NCBI GenBank assembly: GCA_963575745.1
Contig: CAUYUJ010015283.1
Location: forward strand, 377,410-434,909
Source: Prorocentrum cordatum
Lineage: Eukaryota; Sar; Dinophyceae; Prorocentrales; Prorocentraceae
Direction: 5' to 3'
Length of the DNA: 57,500 nucleotides
Numbering within the stretch: position 1 is the stretch's first letter; each line of letters opens with the position of its first letter. The position numbers and the translations under genes were made by a program. This document shows, piece by piece, positions 20,100 to 29,606 of the stretch. Below the pieces are notes generated by a model. The model ran no database searches. It worked only from the letters and a program-made list of their open reading frames with translations, and was not told where the DNA came from.

Positions 20100-20230
20100 G
20101 TGGATATCATGGCGGGGCCATGATATTACCCCAGATTTCATGGCCCCTCTTTTTATTTCAATGCGTCCCTGCCCCCCCCCCCCCCCCCTGGGCCGCGCAC
20201 ATGCCTCCGGCCATGATTTGCACCCCCCCC
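20100..20230 (+). repeat. dispersed repeat M, copy 1
   Basis: TTATTTCA, TGCGTCCC, CTGGGCCGC, CACATG and CCATGATTTGC occur in the same order at 57410-57500. A 15-nt C run interrupts it. The flanking ATCATGGC...GCCATGAT is a short palindrome. Confidence 0.65.
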
Positions 20231-20300
20231 TCTTGGACACCCCCCTCTTGGCCGCCCCCCACTGGAGCCCAGGATTGCCCTGGCCAGGCGAGATTTTGTT

Positions 20301-20492
20301 GCGAGCGAAGGGGGGGAAGTGAAAATGGGAAGGCTTTCTCATAAGGCGGCGGGGCTTCTCGGAAGCCCTCGCGCCTTCTGAGAAGCTGTTTCTGTCTTCG
20401 GGGAAGTCTTAGGAAACTTCTCAGAAGGCCGGGTGACTTCAGAGCCTTCTGAGAAGGTCTTCTCCTTCTCTTTTCCCCACTCGCTCGCCGCC
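20301..20492. mobile_element. TIR element family D, copy 1
   Basis: About 190 bp. The left GCGAGCGAAGGGGGGGAAGTG and right complement GGCGGCGAGCGAGTGGGG arms, and multiple CTTCTGAGAAG palindromes, allow it to fold as a long imperfect hairpin. Confidence 0.75.
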
Positions 20493-21090
20493 TAATTCTT
20501 CACGCTTCGCGCCCATTCAGAGGCCCTGCCCACGAGAGCTGACGGGAAAACGGACGATGGGATACATCTAGGGAAACAAAGCGAGCAACCAGGGTGAACC
20601 GAGAGATCTCTGGGAGCAAGGGGGTGGCCTTTGAAGGCCTCTTCGGGCCATCCCTGGGGGCCGCGTGGGGGCGAGGGAAAGAGGAGGAGGAAGAGGAGGA
20701 GGAGGAGGAAGAGGAGGAGGAGGAGGAGGAGGAGGTGGAGGGATCCAAAGAGTGTGATCCCTGGTGCTGCTGCTGTTGGTGGTGCTGCTGATGTTGTTGC
20801 TGCCTCTGCTGGTGCTGCGGCTGTTGCCCTGGAAGTCCTGATAGGGCCATCTAGGAGAGCATCGATCAAAAGATGTGGAGTCCTCGATTTCGGCCCCCTC
20901 CCAGGAGCCTTCAAAATCGCCTCTTGGAGCTCTCCTGGGGCTCTCTGGGAGGGTATTGGAGCTCGCTTGGGGCCCTTTTAAGGGGTCTTGGGGCCCTCTT
21001 GGGGCCCTCTTGGAACTCTTTTGGGGCCCTCTTGGGAGCCCTGGAAGGCCTCTCCATCTTGAAGGCCATCGATCAAAGGAGGAGATAGTA
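20493..21090. other. no recognised gene; simple repeats
   Basis: A GGA tract lies at 20673-20735. A CTG-rich tract lies at 20763-20828. At 20930-21045 are five or six copies of a TCTTGGGGCCC-type phrase about 18-21 bp apart. Confidence 0.6.
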
Positions 21091-21310
21091 TAACGTTCAG
21101 CCCTCCCCCAAAGATGCCAAAATGGGGCCCAAACCTCTGTAAAACCAATGATTTGGCGCCCAGAGAGCTGGTGGGATAACGTTCAGCCCCCCTCCCAAGG
21201 AGGCCAACATGGGGCAAAAACCTTGGTACAACTAATGATTTTGGCGCCCAGAGGGCTGGTGGTGCAACGCTCGCCCCCCCCCAAAGAGGCCAAAATGTTG
21301 CCAACACCTG
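21091..21310 (+). repeat. ~86-bp tandem repeat, about 2.6 units
   Basis: Unit starts AACGTTCAGCCC at 21091 and 21178, and AACGCTCGCCCC at 21264. Each unit holds CCAAAATGGGGC-like and ATGATTTTGGCGCCCAGAG phrases. Confidence 0.75.
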
Positions 21311-21869
21311 GCTTCCTCGCCGAGGCCGTTTTGGGCGCCCTGACACCTCGCGGGGCCCCCTCAAAAGGTCCAGGGGAGGGGTGAGGGGAGGGGTAAACCC
21401 CTACCCGTAGGGGCAGGGGGTCTTTTTTGGAAGAGGGAAGAGGGATCTCGTGAGACCACCTGTCGCCCAAAGGGCTGGTGGGATTTGGCCGCCCGCTGCG
21501 CCATGACCGCCCGTGCCACAGCTGCCGCGGCTGCGCTTGCCGGTGCAGGCCCGCCTCAGCGGACCAAGGGCGCGGGCCCGCGCGCGGGGCGCACGGCGCG
21601 GGCGCGAGCGCGAGCGCGGGCGCCAGCGCCATGGAGGGCGCTCGCCGTTCCACGCTGGCGCCCGACGACGCGCTGCCTCGCAGGACGCGGCGGCGGGGGT
21701 GGGAGGTCGGGGGCCGCGTGTGGGGGGGGCGGTTACGCGCTCCGGGCGGGAAGCATATCGGCCCCACCATCGTTGCGTGGCGTCTTCGGGGGGCATCGCC
21801 TGCCCCCAAGGTTGATGTCCTTTCTTGTGCCCGGCGCGGGCTCGATGCGGACTCAACGCGGATTTCGCG
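21311..21869. other. no recognised gene
   Basis: A GCGCGGGCG-rich stretch lies at 21570-21640. A CGGCGCGGGCTCGATGCGG phrase near 21833 is shared with 1678 and 22921. Confidence 0.45.
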
Positions 21870-22030
21870 TCAAGTCGGGCCTGTCCCTCTACAGGAGGAG
21901 TAGTCAAACACAGTCCAAAGACAGTCTGGGGACGATGTGTTGAGCTTTTTTTGATTTCTGTTGAGCATGTATGTACTGTTTTTCATTTTTCGTCCCAAAT
22001 CCCCCTGTAGGGGGATAGGGCCGCGACGGA
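21870..22030. mobile_element. TIR element family A, copy 2
   Basis: Left CAAGTCGGGCCTGTCCCTC and right CCCCTGTAGGGGGATAGGG. The A/T-rich centre has CATTTTTCGTCC. The right terminus is more mutated than in other copies and no target duplication is visible. Confidence 0.7.
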
Positions 22031-22065
22031 CCAGACCAAGGTCCCCAGAGGATGCAACATAACCA

Positions 22066-22176
22066 TCGCCCAGTCATCGCCGACGGGGGCCCGACAGCCC
22101 ACCCCGCCCGGGAATGTGCGGGTTCACCCCAGGGGGGCCTGCCGCCGATCTCTCGGCGGCGACGTATCGCCGATTC
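22066..22176 (+). repeat. dispersed repeat J, copy 1
   Basis: Shares ATCGCC, GGGGGCCCGA, CACCCCGCCCGGGA and GCCGATCTCTCGGCG with 55733-55860. GCCGATCTCTCGGC is nearly palindromic. Confidence 0.65.
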
Positions 22177-22441
22177 CATGTCGATGTTTTCCACCCGAGC
22201 CGGTCCCCTCCTGACGTTTTCTCTCTCAAGCAGCCGCGAGGCGCCCTGGCTTGCCCATAGGCCCACCAAGGAAGGTTCTTAGAACCTTCTGTGGCTTGCA
22301 CGAGATGTGCTGCGAACGTTCCTGGCCGATGCGGTCTTCTTTTGAGCAGTGGTTGCTATTTTATCTGAACTTTCTTGCTGTCCTTCGAATGTCGTGGAAG
22401 GCCAGGAGGAATGCCAGGACGGCCAGTCCCTGCTCAACCCT
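22177..22441. other. spacer, nothing recognised
   Basis: No motif or repeat recognised. Confidence 0.4.
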
Positions 22442-22623
22442 CGACTAGACGTAAGAGTGACCTTTCGCCAGAGTGACCTCTGGTGCGGGCACAGATGGGC
22501 CCCCAGATGTCTGAAAACGAAGCAAGAGCAACGGCTTGCGCGCCCAGGTTTGGTCCCCCGCGGCCCCCAAGAAGCCGCGCACCAAAGGTCACTCTTACCC
22601 AGAGTCACTCTTGCGTGTAGCCG
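22442..22623. mobile_element. TIR element family B, copy 2
   Basis: 182 bp. Left CGACTAGACGTAAGAGTGAC, right complement CGGCTACACGCAAGAGTGAC. Closely similar to copy 3. Confidence 0.85.
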
Positions 22624-22793
22624 AAACCATCAATCAGATGGCGGTTTTCAGAGGGCGCCATGAGTTTGCCTGCGGCGGCCCCGGCCAGGCTCGGCGCAGG
22701 CACGCAGCCAGCGCCCTCCCGAGGAGAGGCTTCCTGGGAGCTGCAGGAGGTGCGCACCTCACGATGGCCCTGCCCGTTCCTGTTCTTGTCATA

Positions 22794-22893
22794 TGCAGGG
22801 CTGTCCACAGCCCGAAGGTTAGGTTATCGGCCGGTCCCCTCCTCCCCCTTCCCCCGGATAACCCGGGTTATCGCCGATTCAAAAAAAAACGGT
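22794..22893. mobile_element. family E element, right-hand part
   Basis: GGGCTG, AAGGTTAGGTTATCGG, GATAACCCGGGTTATC and GCCGATTC, then an A run and CGGTCTC, match the right half of the complete copy at 49465-49692. The left half is absent. Confidence 0.7.
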
Positions 22894-22914
22894 CTCCAAC
22901 TGCGCTACTTTCTT

Positions 22915-23006
22915 CTTTCCGGCACGGGCTCGACGCGGTTCCGATGTTGACTCGACGCGGAGTCGAAACGGATTCGGCGTTCGACCCGGGCTCGACGCGG
23001 AAAGCG
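22915..23006. repeat. CTCGACGCGG-type tandem motif
   Basis: Repeated CGACGCGG/GGATTCGGCG words, the same motif class as 1678-1795. Confidence 0.5.
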
Positions 23007-23391
23007 GGGTGATGGACCTGCGCTATTGTTCATCATGTTGCGATTGCCGTCGACGGTCTCAGGAAGTTGTTTTCACCCCGTCCACCGTGCACCGCACAGG
23101 CTGCACAATCGAGAGCGCAAGGATCCATGATCTGGGGCCCACGCTGGAAAGCATTCGGTGTGTCGGGGCCCCCGCGCCCTTCTTTTGGGCCCCTGGACCG
23201 GCACAAGACGACTCAGGATGTCAGGCCAGCCTGGGGGGAGCCCCAGGTCTGTCCATGAGCCGTTTCCTTCGGGACCCATTTTCGGCGCATGGCGAGAGGG
23301 GGAGTGAAGAGGATGAGAGGGGGGGAGGGGTCTGGGGGAAGGTCGGGAGGGTGGGACGGACCAAGTGTTCTGTCCTCCCTGGCCTCAAATT
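23007..23391. other. no recognised gene
   Basis: Contains GGGAGGG-rich sequence at 23290-23355; otherwise unremarkable. Confidence 0.4.
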
Positions 23392-23596
23392 TGGCGGCCA
23401 GCGAGGGGGGAAGTGAGAAGGGGAAGGCCTTCTCAGAAGGCGGCGGGACTTTCAGAAGCCCTCGCGCCTTCTGAGATTTGTTGTTTTTCTTCGGGGAAGG
23501 CTTCGAAAACTTCCGAGAAGGCTGGAGGGTCTCTGAAAGTCCCGCCGCCTTCTGAGAAGGCCTTCCCCTTCTCACTCCCCCCCTCGCTCGCCGCCG
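23392..23596. mobile_element. TIR element family D, copy 2
   Basis: About 205 bp with the best-preserved arms: GCGAGGGGGGAAGTGAGAAG on the left, CTTCTCACTCCCCCCCTCGC on the right. The arms extend inward through GGCCTTCTCAGAAGGCGGCG. Confidence 0.85.
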
Positions 23597-23849
23597 ACAA
23601 GTGGCAGCGTCCTGGGGGGCCTAGGTGGCCTGTGCCAGAATACCAACTTTCGAGTGGGGGATCGACTACATATTTGATTCACCCCAGAGTAGAAGTGTTC
23701 GCCCAATCCACGAGACATGCGTATGATGCTCGTAGGTCTTTGAACAGTAGGCGTATTTGTTGGTATGTCCGACGAGAATTTCACATATAGGGTAAGTCAA
23801 TTCTGTGGACGATCCCCTACTCGAAACCTTCTGGCCGGGCTTGTACCCA
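23597..23849. other. spacer, nothing recognised
   Basis: No motif recognised. Confidence 0.4.
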
Positions 23850-24423
23850 CGGGAGGAGGAGGAGGAGGAGGAGGAGGAGGAGGAGACGAGGGAGGAGGAG
23901 GAGAGGAGAGAAGGGAGGAGGGAACAGGAGGGAGGAGGAGGGAGGAGGAGGAGGAGGAGGAGGAGGAACAGGAGGAGGAGGAGGAGGAGGAGGGAACAGG
24001 AGGAGGGGAGGGAGGAGGAGGAGGGAGGAGGGAGGGGGAGGAGGAGGAGGAGAGGAGGAGGAGGAGGGGAGGAGGAGGAGGAGGAGGAGGAGGGAGGAGG
24101 AGAGGAGGAGGAGGAGGAGGAGGAGGAGGAGGAGGAGAGGAGGAGGAGGAGAGGAGGAGGAGGAGAGGAGGGAGGAGGAGGAGGAACAGGAGGAGGAGAG
24201 GAGAGGAGGAGGAGGAGGAGAGGAGGAGGAAGGAGGAGGAGGATGAGGAGGAGGAGGAGGAGGAGGAGGAGGAGGGAACAGGAGGAGGAGGAGAGGAGGA
24301 GGGAGGGAGAGGAGGGGGAGGGGAGGAGGAGGAGGAGGAGGAGGAGGAGGAGGAAGAGGAGGAGGAGGGAGGGAGGAGGAGGAGGAGGAGGAGGAGGAGG
24401 ATGAGGAGGAGGAGGATGAGGAG
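23850..24423. repeat. GGA/GAG purine tract
   Basis: About 570 nt, the longest polypurine tract in the window. Interruptions are mostly GGAACAGGAGG. Confidence 0.95.
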
Positions 24424-24517
24424 GTGTCGGCGGTTGCCAGTGGTGGCCTGGTCCCACGGGGGCCCCAGCTTTACACTCCAGGGAGGCGCAGATGGCCTCA
24501 GGGCCGCACCCGCGAGG

Positions 24518-24650
24518 CACGGATCCGCGCTGGACCCCCCTGGCGGCGCCTCCGGCGCCGCCCCTGGCCGCGCCTCCAGCGCGCCGGGGAGGGGGGTCCA
24601 GCGCCGATCCGAGAACTCCGCGCGGCCCTCCGAGATTTTATGTTCATGTA
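24518..24650. mobile_element. TIR element family C, copy 2
   Basis: Arms GATCCGCGCTGGACCCCCC and GGGGGGTCCAGCGCCGATCC, then CTCCGCGCGG and TTTTATGTTCATG at the right end as in the copy at 32172. Confidence 0.7.
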
Positions 24651-25016
24651 ATTCTTCTATCCCCTAGTGAGATAGTCTTTCACAGTTCTGTGATGTTAGG
24701 ATGGCGTCTTGACGAACGTCGTCTAGAGAGTCGTCTTGACGAATGTTGTTTAGGTTTCACAGTTTCTAGTGAGATTTCGTCTTGACGAATTTTTGCGTTT
24801 ATGTCATTCTTCGTTTTCCCTGGTGCCCACAGTGCCTTTCAGGCGGGGAGGGTCGTCTGCGGGACGAAGGCCCCGGCATCCGCCGATCTCTTGTCCGCGG
24901 TCCCAGCGGTCCTTGCCGCTTCCCCGCGGGTAGTCTTTCGTCTCGTATCCGTTTTTTCGTATCCCAGACCCGAAATCGACGCCGGGATTGAACATGCGTA
25001 GCACCCCGCAATCGCT
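24651..25016. other. no gene; TCGTCTTGACGAA repeats
   Basis: CGTCTTGACGAA occurs at about 24707, 24729 and 24777 between TTTCACAGTT phrases. Nothing else is recognised. Confidence 0.5.
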
Positions 25017-25198
25017 CGACTAGACGTAAGAGTGACCTTTCGCCGGAGTAACCTTTGGTGCGGGCACAGATGGGCCGCCAGATGGCTGAAAACGAAGCAG
25101 GAGCAGCGGCTTGCGCGCCCAGGTTTGGTCCCCCACGGCCCCCAAAAAGCCGCGCACCAAAGGTCACTCTTACCCAGGGTCACTCTTGCGTGTAGCCG
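25017..25198. mobile_element. TIR element family B, copy 3
   Basis: 182 bp. Left CGACTAGACGTAAGAGTGAC, right complement CGGCTACACGCAAGAGTGAC. Outside these, CCGCAAT and ATTGCGG extend the inverted symmetry. Confidence 0.85.
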
Positions 25199-25894
25199 AA
25201 ATTGCGGATAAGAGGGGGCGGGCGCGGGGTGGGTCGCAGGTGGGTCGTGTGGGGGACGACAATAACACCAGCAAACGACAAACACGCAGAATCCGAGCCA
25301 CGGAACTCTTCTTCGCCCACGCACCCAGGGATGTTGTCAGACCGTTCGGCCCCCTCAATCTGAAGGTACCGTCGGGGATTTCGGTAGCAAATCATGCGAG
25401 CCTTGTGTAACCTCGCAATTCCGTCTTGAGAGAATTCAACCCACCGCCAACTTGGACCACTGGGGGGCATTGACAGCTGAATGTGGCACGAGTGTTCGCT
25501 GTTTTTTCCCGAGGCCTGCCAGAGCGAATCCTCGGAGATCACCACGGCCTCAGACGCGGGGCGTCAGCGCGCGGGGCCGCGCGGCGCGCGGGACCCCGCA
25601 GGATGTCGAGCTCCAGCTCCACCGGCGCGCTCCCGCAGGCGGCCCGGAGTTTTGTTGGAGGGTTTTGTTCATACATATATATATACACATATAAGCAAAC
25701 ATTTTTTGGTTAAAAAATCAAACATGTTTTTCTTGTTTCTTGTTCGGGCTGGCACTGGTACCTTGGGGCATGCCAAGGGGGTGCTGTGGCCCTCTGCCGG
25801 GGCCCAGTTCTATCCGATCCATCCGACTCGATATCGACCGAGGAACAGCATGATCGACCCACGAGCAACAGGTCGAAATGAGCATGGCGAATGT
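25199..25894. other. no recognised gene; family G fragment
   Basis: 25385-25430 matches the left end of family G (GCAAATCATGCGAGCC, AATTCCGTCTT). A short TA-rich stretch lies at 25672-25695. No coding motif. Confidence 0.45.
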
Positions 25895-26500
25895 GGCAAC
25901 GACGGCGGACGGCGACGACCGAGACCGCGGTTGCAGCTCGAGGCCTGGACACGTGAAAACACGTGGCTCCAGCTCGGGACCACCATGTTAGATACCCGAA
26001 TTTAGAATATGGAAAATCACCCGCCGAAAACACAGTGTCAAGATGTTCCACTTCTGGTGGAGATGTATTGGTATTGTCTGGCTCTTGTGGGCCCCCACGC
26101 TGGTGGCGCCTGGACGACCACATGTTAGATACCCCCCCCATTGGGTGCCCCGCACAAGTAAAAACACGTGGTTCCAGCTCGGGGTAACCATGCTAGGCAC
26201 CCCTCTGGGTGGCTTGTGCACGTGAAACACGTGGTTCCAGCTCGTGACCTTTATGTAGTATACCCCATGGGTGGTCTGGACACGTGAAAACACTTGGTTC
26301 CAGCTCGGCGCCAACATGTTCGATACCCGATACCCCCCCTGCTCGGCCTGGGCACGTAATACACTTGTTTCAGCTCTTGGCCACCATGTTAGGTACCCCC
26401 CTTGGTGGCCTGGCCACGTACACTCACGTTGTTCCAGCTCGGGATCACCATGTTAGATGTCACGCTCTGGGTGGCCTGGACATGTGAAATCACAAGACAG
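25895..26500 (+). repeat. 64-bp CACGTG satellite (family S), block 1
   Basis: Starts with a GGCGGACGGCGACGACCG head. Then come about nine units of ~64 bp (CACGTGGTTCCAGCTCGG, CCACCATGTTAGATACCC, GGTGGCCTGGACACGTG). One ~110-bp module (GAAAATCAC...TCTGGTGG...TTGTCTGG) interrupts near 26010-26110. The block ends without the tail seen in blocks 2 and 3. Confidence 0.85.
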
Positions 26501-26713
26501 CTTGTCGCTTGGGCCCCATCGCCAGCCCAAGCGCCGAGCATAAATCGGGCGTAGCCCCGCACGCAGTCGAATGCCCACACGTCGTCCTCGTACTACTCTT
26601 ATTCTTCCCCGTCATCCTCCCCATCCTGACCGTCGTCGTCGTCCTCCTCCTCGTCCTCCTCCTCATCCTCCTCGTCTTCCTCATCTTCCTCCTGCTCCAG
26701 CTCGGTTTCGTAT
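26501..26713. other. spacer with TCGTCCTCC-type tract
   Basis: 26580-26700 is pyrimidine-rich (GTCCTCCTC). No gene. Confidence 0.5.
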
Positions 26714-26855
26714 CGGTTTCGCCATAGATTGCGCCCTCGGCGGCTGAGAATCAATCCGTCTCCTTTCGGTTGCGCCATAGGTTGCGCCCTCGGCGGCTGA
26801 GAATAACACCGTTTCCTTTCGGTTGCGCCATAGGTGGCGCCCTCGGCGGCCGAGA
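26714..26855 (+). repeat. 53-bp tandem array, left part
   Basis: Units begin CGGTTGCGCCATAGGTTGCG at 26714, 26767 and 26820, exactly 53 bp apart. The third unit stops after 36 bases at GGCCGAGA, where the LINE poly(T) begins. Confidence 0.9.
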
Positions 26856-27014
26856 TTTTTTTTTTAGCTTCTGCGCCGCAGGCTACACGGCAGCCCTGTT
26901 GGTCGCCTCTGGAGACGCCGCAACGGCGGCACCTCGACAGGGCAGAGCAGCGGCGACGCAGCAGGCGACGCGGGCGACAGCTCAGATGAGGAAGTGGAGC
27001 CCGCCGCGACACCA

Positions 27015-29606
27015 TTACGCGAGTGGCCTCCCCGAAGGAGCCACCACTCCTCTCATTATCTTCTCAGCCTTCCTTCTGCGTTCGGCCTGGGCGCTGGGCT
27101 TGAGCGCTGGGGCGCAGGCCATGCCGAGCCCCCTATGCTTGCCCTTCACCTCCTTCGCGTGCTGGAAGCACCTCAGGCAGACACGGTACCCGAAGTACGT
27201 TCGAAGGCCGTGGCCGCCTCCATCCGCGTCGAGCGCGCCAGAGCCGCTAGGCGGCGGCGCAGCAGGCTGGGCCACAGCGCCCCCGTCGCCTGCCGTCGGC
27301 AGCTCCCCGCCAGCACGCAGGTCACCGTCACCGACGGATCCCAGAATCTGGCTTTCGCCACGATGCTGAAAAGGGGGGGAGCTCTCCAACGGCTGCACCG
27401 CGTCAGCACGCAGGTCACCGTCGCCGTCGGAACCCAGGCTCTGGCTCACGCCACGATGCTGTACGAGGGAGGGCCCCGCCACGCTGCTGCTCGCCTTCCC
27501 ACTGTCGTGGGTGGGCTGGCTCTCGTCCTCCACGAAGCGGCGTGCTGCTGCTACTGCCACTGCGGCGGCGCCAGCATGCGCCAGGGCAGAGGCACTCGGC
27601 CGCTTCTTGCCCCCGCTGGTGTAGGCGTCAGGAGCAAAAAGGCCTTCGGCGTGCAGCTCTGCCTTGGGAGGTTTTTGGTCGAGATGTCGGTGAAGGCCGA
27701 CCGCAGGCGCCGCAGGCAGTGGAGCGCCTGGACGCCGCAGGCAGTGGAGCGCCTGGCCGCCCGCGATCTTGACCAGCTCGTGTTTGGTGATGTAAAGACT
27801 GGGGCCCTTGGTCTCAGGCTGCCTGTACTTGTCGCGAAAGCCCATCCTGAGGTCAGCAGCTTCGGCGCCAGCCTGCGACACCCAGAAGACCGCGCTGTCC
27901 AGGGTGAGCGCTCTGGTTCTTCTGGCCTCACGCACCTGCTCTGGCGCTCGGAAGTTGTCCGTGGCGAACTTCGCCGCACGGTCAGCTTCGCAGTTGCCTC
28001 GCCGACGTCGTAGTGTGATCTTGCCCTCGTCCACCTCCTTGAAGGACGCGTGGCCCTTGACCTTCCGCACAGTGGGATCGTCGCTGCTGAGGTCGCCGAA
28101 GTCGTCCAGCGCCCCCAGGCGGACTTATGTGAGGTAGTGGCCTCGCGTCCTCTCTCCCTCATGCCCTCGACCACGTAGTCGGCGTCGAAGTGGGCCGTGC
28201 TGGGAGGGAGCGAGTGCCTGAGTTTAGCATAGAGCGCGAGCAGCTCGGCTCCGTCGATCGACTGGATCGGCCCAGGTAAAGGGGCGCCCATGGCCTTGAC
28301 GCAAGATCCCTTGCCTGGGTCTTCTCCTTCTGGCCCAGGCGGTAGCTCGACCACTGCGAACCCTGCCATCGCCAGCGAAGTGCCAGCCTCGTAGCAGCAT
28401 CCGTCGGCAAACACTTCGGTGCTGGTGAACGGGTCGGCATCTCTTTTGAGCCACCGCAGCCCCTGGGGCAGGTCGTCCTGCGGGGGGCGCCAGTCGTGGC
28501 TGGGCTCGGGCAGCAGGAGCCGCTCGAACAGCTTCTTGATAGTGACACTGGACGCGGACCGCTTGAACTTTACCAGCTCCTCTGGTATCTCGAAACTGGG
28601 CCAACTCTCGCAGCGCTCCAGGCGACGGTGCCACAGGGCGCCCAGAGCGTTCGGATGTAGCGCGCAATACGGCGTAGGAGCGAGTCGCGGCGCTGCTTCG
28701 CACCTTCGCTGGTTGAGCCACTGCCCGTGCACCAGTAGCGACCTCATGTAGCCCCTCTGCTGTTCGTCCAGCGGCTTCCACCTGCGGCCCTCAGCAGTGG
28801 AGGCCTTGCCTGTGCTGAGCCACCTGTGCAAATGTGGGACGAAGGCGCCGTTGATGATGCTGTCGTGCGTGTCAGCCGCTAGCTGTCGTAGCTGCCAGGC
28901 CTGCACGTCCTTGCGTGGCACCTGCTTGATGTACCCTGGCGAAGAGCATGTGATGTTTATGGCCTCGCAAGTGTTGCGCCTGGTCCACTGGTCGAAGCTG
29001 CGCACGTCGTAGCCTACGCGCCTTAGCGTCAGGGCTGCCGCAGAGATTGGCCCTCGGACCTCGCTCCATGTGCGTGCGTGCCTCGCGAAGCTGTCGAAAG
29101 TCGACTTGGGCACACTTGCAGGGGTCCAGCCTTCCCATAGCGCACGTGCGAGGGTGCAGACAGGCGCCAAGGTCGCGCCATGCATCGGGTCGATGTCGCT
29201 CGGCCCGCCGAAGACGAGGCAACCAGTGGTGGACTTGCCCTGCGGTCTTGGCTCTATGGCCTTGGCTACCGGCGCCCTGGTGTGCTTGAGCTCGCTGTCA
29301 GACATCCCAGTGCACGAAACTCCATACATGATGCTGGGCGTAAGGCCTGTGAGCGCGACCATAGCCGCTGCGGCTCGGCCTCGCCGTCGCCCCAGAAGTC
29401 GCTTGATGCGAGGGGGCCGCGCCTTGGCGTTGGCCATGCGCAGCTTCCGCGCCGCACTGGCCCGCCGCCCGCCTTCGGCATGGTCGACTCCAAGGTTGCG
29501 TGCATTCGACGCTGCAACAGCACCGCAAGCCTTGATGAGCTTGGCCTGGGGCCCTTTCCTCAGCTTGGCGCTGCTCGCGAGGATCCTGGACTTCTTCGTC
29601 GCGACC
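27015..29606 (-). pseudogene. LINE ORF2, RT-distal region, RNase H and C-terminus
   Basis: From about 29606 leftward, a LINE connection/thumb region reads KKSRILASSAKLRK, NLGVD, then TGLTPSIMYGVSC. RNase H begins at EVFADGCCYEAG (first Asp), SIDGAELLALYAKLR (Glu) and FDADYVVEG (Asp). After a frameshift near 28140 it continues RKVKGHASFKEVDEG and RRGNCEADRAAKFA (last Asp). The C-terminal ~270 residues are low-complexity and include two in-frame direct repeats (GDGDLRA) and a final YFGYRVCLRC...CAPALK Cys motif. At 27708-27760 a ~27-bp tandem duplication occurs. Confidence 0.75.
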
